Both the position numbers and the translations under genes were made by a program. Shown piece after piece: positions 52,905-63,559 of a stretch of 64,000 bases of DNA. The first letter of the stretch is position 1. Every line of letters begins with the position of its first letter. The notes beneath the pieces are model-generated. The model searched no databases. It worked only from the letters and a program-made list of their open reading frames with translations, and had not been told where the DNA came from. Source of the stretch: Cryptomeria japonica (lineage: Eukaryota > Streptophyta > Pinopsida > Cupressales > Cupressaceae); contig NC_081413.1 of NCBI RefSeq assembly GCF_030272615.1, positions 551,386,136 to 551,450,135 of the forward strand. Direction: 5' to 3'.

Positions 52905-53480
52905 AGAGGGCCTGTTTTCCCATGTGGTCATTAGGACTACTAGTGAGAAGATAACGACCCAAGTGGTAGTGAGAAAAACCCACCTCTTCCAAACCACTAT
53001 AAATAATTGTATTCATGGTGAAAACTATGAATAATGTGTGCTGATTAGTTCATACCGACACTATGTCTCCCCATAAACCTGTTTGATCAAAGTTATTTGA
53101 TCAGTTGTAGGGCGTAACCCCTACCGGCTGGGAGCCTTCTGTATTTACAAAGCTGAAAGTGCCACATGTATGGCCACACGAGCAAATGCCCTTACTAGCA
53201 CCTTTTTTGTTTTAGAAGCCCAAATCCTTCTAGTTGTTGGGGCAGGAGGTCGGACCTCTGGTAGCGGCCCACACACATACGGTTCTTAGTAGAGATACAA
53301 AGTTCGCCACGGGGAGTTTTCGTGGGGAGTGATGTTTGGCTGACCCGAGAAGTGAGTGTCGAGGGTGGAGCCAGTGAGGTCAAGCATCTAAGTATCCGCT
53401 TTGAATAGCGTAGCCTCGGGGGTAAAACCCCATGTGGGATCAACAACTATTGTCTTGGCCAGCCATAAGAATTATGCTTG
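52905..53480 (+). other. Conserved non-coding leader block of element C
   Basis: Counterpart of 19690-20310 in element B (shared blocks are listed there). Its hairpin GTAGGG-CGTAAC-CCCTAC (about 53107-53124) stands where B has CTATAGAG-TTCAAC-CTCTATAG. Both are followed by GGCTGGGAGC. The palindrome GAGGTC-G-GACCTC is identical in both. Confidence 0.65.
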
Positions 53481-53734
53481 ACTTATGTTAAACATTCAAA
53501 CATTCAAGACCAAACAGCAAAACATTGTGTCTTTTGTGTCTTCAAGTGTATGCAAAATATTTTTACATCAAACAACACACTTTTCTTGGAGTCATTTTGA
53601 AGTCTAGACACTTACAAACATTGGGTCTTCATCAACATTGTGTCCTCTTATCACGAAAAATAGTCAAACAGTCAGATTTGATCACAATAAAATGACTTCA
53701 CAGATTGGAAAAATTTGCACAAAAATCTCATAAA

Positions 53735-53918
53735 CGCGTCTGTGTCTGACATAATAGCGTCTGTGTTGTATAATTGCGTCTGTGAAGGGCAGAAACGCGT
53801 CTGTGTTCCCAGAATCAACATTGCAAGTTCCACAAAAATCTCAGAAGCGTGTCTGTGTTAAATAGAACCGCGTCTGTGTCAGGAAATTGCATCTGTGAAG
53901 TATATAGGCGCGTTTATG
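53735..53918 (+). repeat. Leader motif array 2 of element C
   Basis: Motif starts at 53735, 53756, 53775 and 53795, then 53848, 53869, 53888 and 53909, again 19-21 nt apart within each group. Variants include AGCGTCTGTG, TGCATCTGTG and CGCGTTTATG. A GGCGCGTTTATG copy ends the array. Confidence 0.82.
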
Positions 53919-54424
53919 ATCAAAATTGAAAAAAAGAAAAAAATAACTGTTACAGTCCAGCAAACAAACACAGTCAGTTTTGGAATTCTTGAGCTTCCTA
54001 GGTCATTTCTCCAGGTTTTCATTTAGCATTCAACCTGTCTTTGGGTCTCATAAAGTTCATCATTGCTTTACACCTTACATTACATTCACATTTGTCTAAA
54101 CTTGAGTCAAAAGGTCACTTGCTTGTCCTCACTATACTTTGTCAACACACTACATACAACAACATTTTGCTAAGTGGTCCCTCATCAAGGTCTATCACCT
54201 CTGGGTCTCATTTGGTCTTACTTAGAGTCAAGGTCAACTTACCTCATCAAGAGAAACTATCCTCTCTTTGGAAGTCACACCTACTCTACTACATACATAC
54301 TTGGTCTTACACTTTGGACATTGCAAGTACACCTCAGATTCATTTACATTCCATCCAACTCTTGGTCTTCCATACTTTTTCCATTTTTCATCTAGTCTCA
54401 CACATCTCAGTCAATACCTAGTTC

Positions 54425-56509
54425 ATGGTTGAAACCCGTCTTCAAAAATCTAGGAGAGAAACTAAAGAGGCTCAAGAGTCCGCAAACATGAGTGTCTATG
54501 AGTATGACAATGATGTCTTTTTCAATTCTGATCATAACACATTACCTGACATGGATGCCTATAGAAACATTCCAAATGTTGAGAACATGGACACTACAAA
54601 CAACAATGATACACATAATGACAATATGGACAACTTTTCTATACATTCGGCAGATGTGGAAGAATCCATTATGAATCCCCATTTCAATCGATTGGTTGAG
54701 GAAATAATGAGGAGAGATAGACAATACTTCTTACAAATGATGGCACAAAGTGGAGCCAAGATACCTCATGATTTTGACATGTCTCAAATAATGGAACATA
54801 GACCTTTGCAACAAACTCACTCCAACATGGATCAAAGGAGACCTAATAGTGGAGGCAATAGAGGACCACATATGATGCTTGAATCACCATCATCTTTGTT
54901 TCAAAAACCAGAGGTCCCACATACACATGGTCAAGCATATGATACTCACCTTCGCAGACCGTTATGGAAGTCTTATGTAGAAAGATATGCTCAATCATAT
55001 ACCAATGTTAAGGATCAACCACCAAAGCAATTGGATATTCAAAGGCATGCTCAAAATTTGGACACAAGGAAACCCCGTGTCAAATTTGGGGGCAACACAT
55101 TAGAACATGACATGCCTGTAGAGTATGGTATACATGGACAAAATAGATATTTCATTCCTCAACATGAATCTATACCAAGTGGTCCATATACGCAGCATCA
55201 CTATAGACCTCCTCCATATGAACATGTGTATGATCAATATCATCCATATATGCAACATGCTCCTCCTCCAATTGGTGCCTCAAGCATGGGGTATGGTCCA
55301 AGAAGTCGATCTCCACCTAAGAGCAATTTGGAGCAACAAATCAGGGACTTACAAAAGAAAATGGAGGACATAAATACACCGAAGCCAACATACACAATGA
55401 GAGACATATGTCCTTATCCATTTGACAAGAGCATTCCAATGCCTCCTTTTCCTACACACTTTGTGACGCCCAAGTTTGATAAGTATAGAGGAAAAGGGGA
55501 TCCTAAGGCACACATAAGATAGTTTTTCACAGCTTGCATTAAGGTAGCAATAGAAGAGACATATTTGATGAGATTATTCCCACAAAGCCTAGGTGATCAA
55601 GCTATGGAATGGTTCTCCCAACTTCCACCCGGTATTAAGTCATGGGGTGACTTAGCAGAGGCATTTATTCAATATTTCTCCTACAATATAGAGACAGACA
55701 TATCAGTCACTACTTTGTGCAACACCAAGCAAAAAGAGGGAGAGTATTTTGCATCATTTTTACAAAGATGGAGGAATCTAGCCAGCAAATGCTCTTGTGA
55801 AATTCCACAAAAACAAATGGTAGAGACGTTCACACGAAATGTTAACAAAGACATTGGCTATGATCTAAGAAAAGATTGTTTGTCTACCTTCAAGGACGTC
55901 ATTGAAAAAGGCTTAGCAACAGAGAAGGTCCTAATTGAACAAGGAGTTATTAAGATATTCAAGGAAAACAAAGATGACTTTAAAGGAAAAGACAAGCCAA
56001 GATTTTGTAATAAAAACAAGAACACAATCAATGATGGTGTTGTTGACGCCAACACAGTGCGACCCAAATTCATCTTTTTGGGATCAAGTTCTACAAGCAA
56101 TCAAGTGAATACTCAAACAACTTCCAGATCACGAAGGAAGTACACCCCATTGGGAGAACCACTTGAGTCAGTCTTCAAGAAGCTAGTGGCAAACAAGGTA
56201 ATCACAGTTCCAGATTTTCCTCCATATGAACCAAAGGTTAAACCAAATTGGTGGAATGATGATGAGTATTGTGAATTTCATAACAGCAAGGGTCATAAGA
56301 CAGGAAATTGCCATCGACTGAAGAACATCATACAAGACCTCATTGATAGAGGTGACATTGAGATTGAGGGACACTCATCTAATCAAGAACATGAGATGTT
56401 TAAGGAACCATTCCCAAAGCATGACAAGGGAAAAGCTAAAGCCACAGATGACCAGACCAACTATACTAGAGCATCTTATAACTATGATTCAACCATCAAT
56501 CACATCTAG
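54425..56509 (+). pseudogene. gag of element C
   Basis: The ATG at 54425 (MVETRLQKSRRETKEAQES) starts a 695-codon frame with no frameshift, broken by TAG at 55520-55522 and ended by TAG at 56507-56509. The N-terminal third is acidic, then His/Pro/Tyr-rich (about codons 230-300). The capsid block DICPYPFDKSIPMPPFP (about 55408) and MEWFSQLPPGIKSWGDL match B. The zinc-knuckle-like CEFHNSKGHKTGNC (about 56270-56311) keeps C-x2-H-x4-H-x4-C. It is the best preserved gag in the window. Confidence 0.87.
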
Positions 56510-58324
56510 ATGGACAATTATGTCTCTACCATTATCATCAAGGACAAAAACCTTGAGAATTCTACCCAGAGACCCAAGATTGTCTTAAAAGACGTTGGAT
56601 CTTCTTCCGAACCTACCTTTGAATGTCATGTTACAACTCGTCGAGGTAAATTTACTTTGCAAGGTGCTCCAGCCAAAAACACCGCTTCTTCATCAACTAA
56701 GCCTGAGTATGACCTTGTAGAACAGTTAGGGAAGACACCCGCACTCATCTCCATCCTTGAGCTCTTATGCATATCCCCCGCACATAAAGCTATTCTTGAC
56801 AAAATCTTGAGAGACACTGTCGTTCCTACTGATCTGAACGTGGACCAGTTTCAAGCCATGGTGGGATACCTTTCCATTCCACACTCCCTTACATTCACAG
56901 AAGTCTACGACGCCTCTGTAAGTCAGTCACATAATGCACCACTACACATTGAAGCCTTCATACACAAACATTGAATAAAATGAGTCCTGATAGATGGAGG
57001 AGCCGGTCTAAACATTTGCACATTGAGCACAATTAAACAATTGGGATATTTTGATAAAGCTGTGAATTCTACAAACAAAATTACTATCAAAGCATATGAT
57101 GATGAAGAGCGTTCATCCAAGGGTACAGTCATTTTACCTCTCAGAGTTGGGCCAGTTACAAAGGATGTGGTTTTTGAGGTCCTTGATCTAGATCTCACAT
57201 ACAACATACTTTTGGGACGTCCTTGGATTCATGAGATGAGTGCAATACCATCTGCATATCATCGATGTATCAAGTTTCCACACAATGGAGTTGAAGTGAC
57301 CGTCAAAGCTGACCCAAATCCATTCATATATTGCAATAATCTGCGACCTAGATCAGAAATAACAATTCCAGCCAATCGAGAGGCTATTTCATCTTCAACA
57401 TATGTGGATCTAGAATCCTTGAAAGCTTCTATGTCAACACAAGTAGAGATCAAAGAAAAATTCAAGTTTAAAGACCTGGGATGTGGTGAGTATATCTTTC
57501 ATGTTGATCAACTCCCACTATCTCCTAAGGAATTCAGTCAACAGGAACAATCTATAAACAATTTGCAATGCCAAGGAATTGGGTACAAAGCATCTAGTGT
57601 TGTGGCTACTAAGTCTGAATGCAAATCTCCTCTAGTGGTGCAAGCAACTCTTGATATCAATAGTCCTAAGAGTGGTTCCGACAAAGAATCTATTGAGCGC
57701 ATCGCCAACCCTCTTGAGAGCTCACATAGCCTTATCATTTCATCTACTCCTTCCATTTCCACTCCACTTCCAGACTTGGATCAACAAGAATTACAAAAGC
57801 CCTTACTCATTGGGGATCAAAAATCAAGCTTTGAAAAGAAAAATCTAAAAGTAAATAATAAAGAGAAGTCCTTTAGTCCAAATCAAAATCAAAAGCTATT
57901 GGACTCTACAAAAATCAAAGTCAAGGATAAAAATCCTATGAAAGAAAAGGAACAAGAGTTGATCTCCCCTAATATCAAAATAACTAGGGGCAAAAGTTCT
58001 AAAATTTCAAGTCAAAAAGCACACTTGTTGATCCTAAGTCTCCATCATGCTATCCTACTTTCACTTCTTTTCACAATCATAAGCCTTCATCACTCATCTA
58101 CTTGTTCCACACATCCATTCCCTTCTGGAGATACATCATGGACCTTTAATGGAGCTTCCTCGAAGGACTTTGTTATCAGGGATGCCCAAACTTCTTTAGG
58201 TGACACGCGTATGGGCCTATGTAGTTCACACACTAGTAATTCTACCTCAATTCCTTTATCAAGGAAGACAGTCACTCAAGCTACACCGTCATTCAGTCAA
58301 GAAACAATGCAGTCACAATCATAA
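56510..58324 (+). pseudogene. Protease region of element C
   Basis: Continues in the gag frame. Adjacent stops TGA at 56972-56974 and 56981-56983 precede the active site VLIDGGAGLNIC (from 56984). Then come IKAYDDEERSSKGTVILPL and YNILLGRPWIHEM, as in B. After about 57500 the frame codes for a Ser/Lys/Gln-rich linker with LGCGEYIFHVDQLPLSP. Its last 50 codons (WTFNGASSKDF, then Ser/Thr-rich) contain the junction of the large internal deletion. The frame stops at 58322-58324. Confidence 0.8.
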
Positions 58325-58544
58325 GGTTAAGCCTCACATATTTGAGGTGGGTGCCTTGGTTCTCAGAAAAAATCCTAAAAATCAGCAAGACAGACAGAAG
58401 AAGGACAAGTTCGAACCAAATTGGCTTGGTCCTTACATCATTATAGCAGCATGTGGATCTGGGGCATATCAGCTCTCAACCATAGAGGGTGAACCTTTGG
58501 AAGATCCTATCAACAGCATGCACCTTCGCAGGTTCTACACATAG
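58317..58544 (+). pseudogene. Integrase C-terminal tail retained in element C
   Basis: NHKVKPHIFEVGALVLRKNP, GKFEPNW-like DKFEPNWLGPYII, GSGAYQLSTIEGEP and MHLRRFYT with a stop at 58542-58544. It matches 30070-30304 of element B closely and is in a different frame from the upstream protease ORF. Everything from RT to the integrase core is missing between the two. Confidence 0.85.
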
Positions 58545-58667
58545 CTCTTTGGAATATCCTAATTCAAAAAATACAAAAAAATCAAAAATTTCAAAAATAC
58601 AAAAAAATCAAAAAATTCAAAAATACAAAAAAAATATAAAAATTATAAAACAAAAAAATCGTTACTT

Positions 58668-58814
58668 GGTGAAAACCTGGCAAACAGGCGCCTTGTGACA
58701 CAAAAAACATTGAAAAATCGAAAAAAGTAAAGAGAAATAATTTCGTCCAACGGTGAAAACCACTTCGGTGGTGCCCTGGGCAAGTACCATGGTGAAAACT
58801 AGGTCACTAGCGCC
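58668..58814 (+). repeat. Three GGTGAAAA hairpin units of element C
   Basis: Units at 58668-58692, 58752-58775 and 58791-58814. Each reads GGTGAAAA, a 4-nt arm, a 4-5 nt loop, the complementary arm, one pyrimidine, GCC. The arms are CCTG/CAGG (loop GCAAA), CCAC/GTGG (loop TTCG) and CTAG/CTAG (loop GTCA). The frame is constant while the arms change and still pair. Confidence 0.7.
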
Positions 58815-60210
58815 ATGCGTAGAGACATTGCTCCTCCCTCCTTCAGGATTCACTTTCATCCTTTCACTTTGCACACACTCACAACCTATTTGTTCATAAT
58901 AAACTTACCCATTCCCATCATGGCTTGTTATTGATATATCCAAGATTGGTTAGTCATTCATAATAAACCTCCCTTTTCACTCCCTTTCCATCCATAATAA
59001 ATCAGATCTTATCTGTGGCTAAGGCAAATCCTACGTCTAGTGATGGGTGTGGAACTGAGAACATCACATGTTTCGAAGAGTACAGTTTCTTCCAGCTTTC
59101 TTCAGTTTATCCGCGCACAATCCGCAATAAAGTAGCATTTGCATTGCCGATCCGAAATAAAGTTTCATCTTCTCCGCAATAAAGTATCAGTTTCATGGAT
59201 TCAGTCAGTTTCAGATGAGACACAGCAGCAACAATGGACTTCAACAAATCAAATCTTTCAACAGACTCAAACAACATATGGTTCAGTGTTATCTATCCTT
59301 TTTGTGAAAGTAAACATTGTGACCACGATCAAATAAGACTTATACAAGTGACAAGAGACACTAAACTTGAGGACTACAGTGGATGTTGGTGTCGAGTCTT
59401 GGTTTTCTTTTGATTTTTATCTTTTGGTGACATGTCTTTTAGCTTTTCCAGGATGTCCCTGACTAGAGATTCTATCTCCAAAATGTCTTTGACTAGAAAG
59501 GCAAGGATGGGGTATCATCACCTATTTTTCTTTGTTGTCTATAGATTGTCTCTTAGTAATGCTATGACTTGTCCAAGGATATGAGGACACTGTGAGTCTA
59601 GTGTGAACTGGGACATTCCTTGTTTGTGACTGTCTTATCTCCATGCAAACGGGTACAATGACTTTCTGGGTCGAACATATATCTGGATTGTCATAACCTA
59701 TTTTGCCATAATAAAGCTCAATGATGATAATGCACAAGAATCTCTTTCACTTTCATATCTTCTATCTTCCATCCCCCTTTCTTGATTGACTTCCATCGTC
59801 CTTCTTGAGTCCATGTAGCCCACTATCACATGACTGAGTATAATGACATGCCAAAAACATTTGCATTTCATGTAGTTGTGCCTACATTACCACATATTAG
59901 CATTTCATACATACATATAGATATCACAATTACATCACATCCTGCACACAACACATGTTAGCACATTTTACATTTTCAACATATAAATAGTTATTTGCTT
60001 TATCATATTCATTAGCATTTCATACATTCACATTTGTATTTGCATAACATTTAAAACATAAAAGAACAAAAATATTGCATTTCATCATGAACATATTTGC
60101 ATCCATATAATAAGCATCACATAGATACAAGCATCACACAGATATAAGCATCACATAGAAACATACATCACATAGGTATACATGCATATAGCTACCGCAA
60201 GGATGAATCA

Positions 60211-60214
<4 letters not shown>
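58815..60214. other. Non-coding 3' region of element C
   Basis: No recognised ORF. It contains words such as AATAAAGT repeated near 59130-59185 and, from about 59870, CATTT/ACATA-rich low complexity like 31550-32290 of B. Confidence 0.5.

Positions 60215-60290
<76 letters not shown>
60215..60290. repeat. AT microsatellite
   Basis: About 38 uninterrupted AT dinucleotides between the low-complexity stretch and the antisense gene. Element B has none at this place. Confidence 0.95.
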
Positions 60291-60292
<2 letters not shown>

Positions 60293-62344
60293 TAAGTGTC
60301 ATGATACAATGATGTCAAAATCACATGGCTACAATCACCCGAAGGTGTCTACATCATCATACAAAATGGTACAAAATTGATACATAGGGAGCTCTCTAAG
60401 GCTATGATGAACTCCCTCCCTTGGAGCCGGCTGGCCTCGACGGAGTCTGAGCCCTAGAAGGACCCACCCTATGATCATCTCTTCGGCCCCCTCTATCTCG
60501 TGGTGGTGGAAGACCCATGACCCCACCGCTGGATGCCTGTCTCCTAACCCTCCCTTCAGTGGTCGTCGCTGTCCGTGATGGTCTACGGAAGCTCCTAGCC
60601 CGTTGCTCTGGTGGCACTGCTCCATAGTATAGGTCTCTCCAGTAGCCTATCTCCTCCCCGACTCACAGAACATAGGCATATCCAGCTCCGGTGTCCTCTA
60701 CCGCCTGCCTCCCTGCCCTCAGTACTGTCTCAGCCTCTGTATAACACTAGATAGCCTGATCCCTCTCTTGCTTTGTGTCCCTCAGCTGTCTCCTGAGCCT
60801 ATCCCTCTCCCGCTCGAGATCCTAGATCTCATATGCCTGTCCCTGGCAAATCTCCCTCAACTCTAGTAGCGCATCCTCCTCCTCTCCCCCCTCACCTTGT
60901 GGCTACTCCTCCTGTAGCTGCCCTTGTCCCTGTACCTATGGCTTCCCCTGTCCCTGTCCCTGCCCCTGTACCTGTCTGGGACCCTGTGCTGTTGGCACCT
61001 GTAAAGGCAATCCGCCTCTGCCCCTCACCATGTGAGCCTGCCTCTCCTCTCCACCCCCTCTCCACGAAGCCACTCTCCTCTCTCCTACCATACTTCGCCT
61101 CCTCCGTCGACCTCTACCTCCACCATCTCCATCATCATCCCCATCACTCCCACCATCTTCATCTATCTGCTCACCAGGATGTGTCAACCGTGGAAATGGA
61201 TGCTCAACCCAATATGCAATATACGCTGTATCCATCCTTGCATCCTCTATCTCCACTCACATATGCCAAGGCAAGGGCACCATCTCTACCAGCTGCATCA
61301 CTGTCTGATCATATGACAATCATGGCTCGAAGTGCGCCTGATCCCTCACTATCTGAGCATACATCCCAGAACCCCATGGCATCCACTGAATCCTGTTGAA
61401 CTGCCTACCCACCCTGTCCACCAATTGCCTCTCAAGCACATATGGCGTCCACCCAATTAGATACCTACTCTTGAATGTATATGGCAGCTCTACTACGTCA
61501 TCCTCCCACTCCTCACACTCTCGGTACGACCTCCATACTATAGTGTCGATCTCATCGATGACCCTATGCCAGTACTCTAATCTCCCAATCCGCGGCTGAG
61601 ATGTAATCATATCATATAAATGCACAAAATTGCACCCATGGCCCCTACCTCTGAAATGAATCAGTCAGGTAACCGATAGATGCTCATAAGCCCACACCTG
61701 TAACAATGTCACTCCACAACCCAATCCTACTGATCCATGGTATACAAACTGATGAAGCTCATAATACAAATTTGCCAGCAAACATGGTCCCCAGGCAAAT
61801 CTGGTATGCTGTGTCACCAGTGTTTCCAGTGTGCTACCCCAGCCCACAGCCAATCCTCGTGTCACCCTATCCAAAGAGAGGAACCCACTAATAACTCCTG
61901 CCAGTACTGCTGGTAATGCTAATCCAGTCTGTGTCATGGTGTCCCAAGCCACATGTCCTACCCTCATCTGCAGTCCTAGGTCCTGGAACACTCATCTCAG
62001 GGCCTCCTTGTCTCTGTCTCGATCGTATGGAATCAACTCCCCATCGATCGGTATCCTCAAGATCTTGTATACATCCTCGAGGGTGATTGTCATCTCACCC
62101 ATCGGCAAATGGAAAGTACAAGTCTCGGAGTGCCACCTCTCCGCCAGTGCAGTCAGGAGCCCCATGTTCGCCCGAAACTCAGGCACATACAGAATATGTC
62201 TCAATCCCATAGCCTCAATAGCCGCTCGGTCCTCAAAAGTCAGCTCAGGTCACAATCTCTGCGTCGATGGGAATCTCTCCTGTGACTCCAACATAGGCAA
62301 ATACTCCTGCAGTCAAGCAAATCAATCATGTCAGTCATAGTGGC

Positions 62345-62660
62345 ATTCATTGTTCATCACAAAATGCTACTTTTTATCTAAATGCATATGGCATTCTATC
62401 CAAGTGACACTCATTGTTCATCACAAAGTGTTGCTATCTATTCTAGTGACACTCACTGTTCATCACAAAGTGTTGCTATTTATCCTAGTGGTACTCCCTG
62501 TTCATCACAAAGTACTACGTGTTTTGCACTCACTGTTCATCACAAAGTGCTCCTCACATTTGCACTCACCGTTCATCACAAAGTGCTGCTCATATTTTAG
62601 TACTCCTTGTTCATCACAAAGTACTCTATCTTGGTACTCATTGTTCATCACACAGTGCCT
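62345..62660 (-). repeat. Array of eight covarying hairpins in the antisense gene's intron, element C
   Basis: A core TGTTCATCACAA (C or T first; last base varies in unit 8) starts at 62351, 62415, 62457, 62499, 62534, 62570, 62608 and 62642. Flanking 5-nt arms pair in every unit: GCATT/AATGC, ACACT/AGTGT (twice), GTACT/AGTAC (twice), GCACT/AGTGC (twice), and in unit 8 GGTACT/AGTGCC with one G-U. A second stem TTGT/ACAA closes a TCATC loop in several units. Spacers between units differ. Confidence 0.85.
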
Positions 62661-62789
62661 TGATCTATTCTGGTCTTCCCTAGAGGACCTGCTTGAGTGT
62701 ATCCTCTCAGTAGCTTATCCAATCGACAGCGTATGTTCATCATAGAACTGTCGATTTGACCTAGAAGACAAAAATTCACATTTTTTGGA

Positions 62790-63035
62790 CATAAACACGC
62801 TTGAAGACTGCATAAACGCGTCTGTTTTACACAGACGTGCCTGAACGACACAGACATGCCTATGCTCTGCACAGACGCGCCTGGGTGATACAGACGTGCC
62901 TTTTTGGCATAGATGCGCCTACACATCACAGACGCGGCCGCATTTGGCATAGATGCATTTTTCATCATAAACGCGCCTGGCACAAACACAGACACGCCTA
63001 GCGAGCATAGATGTGCCTGGCACCAACGTAGACGC
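62790..63035 (-). repeat. Intron motif array of element C (CGCGTCTGTG on the minus strand)
   Basis: On the plus strand the unit is CACAGACGCGCCTG. The AGAC core starts near 62793, 62814, 62833, 62852, 62873, 62892, 62911, 62930, 62951, 62970, 62990, 63009 and 63030, all 19-21 nt apart. It is the reverse complement of the two leader arrays, so it is in sense with the antisense gene. Confidence 0.87.
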
Positions 63036-63513
63036 GCCTACATGTTTTTGACATTTTTTGGACCCTAACCTAGAGCGCATTTATTACCCTATCTAGCATG
63101 CATTAATGACAACAATAAATGCAACAAAGTACGAGGAGGTTTTGTGGTACTTACTGGCTCTCCTGCCTCTGCTGGCCTCTGGAATCGTCGAACGCGGTCG
63201 AATCTGTGAACAAAGGCCATCACTGCTGACTGTTGCTGCTCTATTTTCGCTTTGCACTCTGCTCTCATGGATGTATAGATGACAATGAGGATGTATTTTC
63301 CCCCGTGGTCTATCTTATAGATTGCCCTAGCCCTCGTTTCCCAAGTCAGTCTTCATTATCCCGTGACTCTGTCACTTTATCCGGTCAGTCCATTCTAGCC
63401 TCTCTTTCTTATCGAGAGATTGTCTGCAATCTTTTCAGACATTTTCATCCAATCTCTTGAGGGGGCATATCATTCCCATCTTGGGGCAACTTTGTATCAG
63501 TTCATCTTATCTT

Positions 63514-63559
63514 CTTTGAAACAACGCGACAAGTCGCATTGTCTCAAAGAGGGGCAAAA
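63514..63559 (+). other. Hairpin and polypurine tract before the 3' LTR of element C
   Basis: 63514-63549: arm CTTTGAAACAACGCGAC, loop AA, complementary arm GTCGCATTGTCTCAAAG (15 of 17 pairs). It leads straight into the PPT CAAAGAGGGGCAAAA (63545-63559). It is equivalent to 35834-35878 in B. Confidence 0.75.

Larger units (their letters stand above)
60402..63220 (-). pseudogene. Antisense spliced PMD gene of element C
   Basis: Exon 1 (63220-63155): ATG and 22 codons, MAFVHRFDRVRRFQRPAEAG, then donor CCA|GTAAGT. The intron (63154-62307, 848 bp) holds the motif array and the eight-hairpin array. Acceptor TTGACTGCAG leads in phase 0 to exon 2 (62306-60402), 635 codons in one frame with no frameshift but about ten nonsense codons. 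PMD: AMGLRHILYVPEF, ALAERWHSETCTFHLPMGEM, TITLEDVYKILRIPIDGEL, then LLQVWAYEHLSV and LEYWHRVIDEIDTIVWRSY. A coiled coil follows (DLERERDRLRRQLRDTKQER, about 60800), then an Arg/Gly/Ser-rich basic C-terminus. PMD proteins are known from plant nuclear genes and transposons. What it does for the element is unknown. Confidence 0.8.

Noticed and set aside
60833..62340. Plus-strand ORFs of up to 188 aa opposite the PMD gene of C
   Set aside because: Pro/Ser/Leu-rich shadows of the antisense coding exon. The PMD motifs are on the minus strand.
62345..63035. CRISPR-like array
   Set aside because: The regular motif and spacers resemble one at first sight, but the repeat is only 10-16 nt, spacers are of 8-25 nt, and this is a plant retrotransposon with an intron here.
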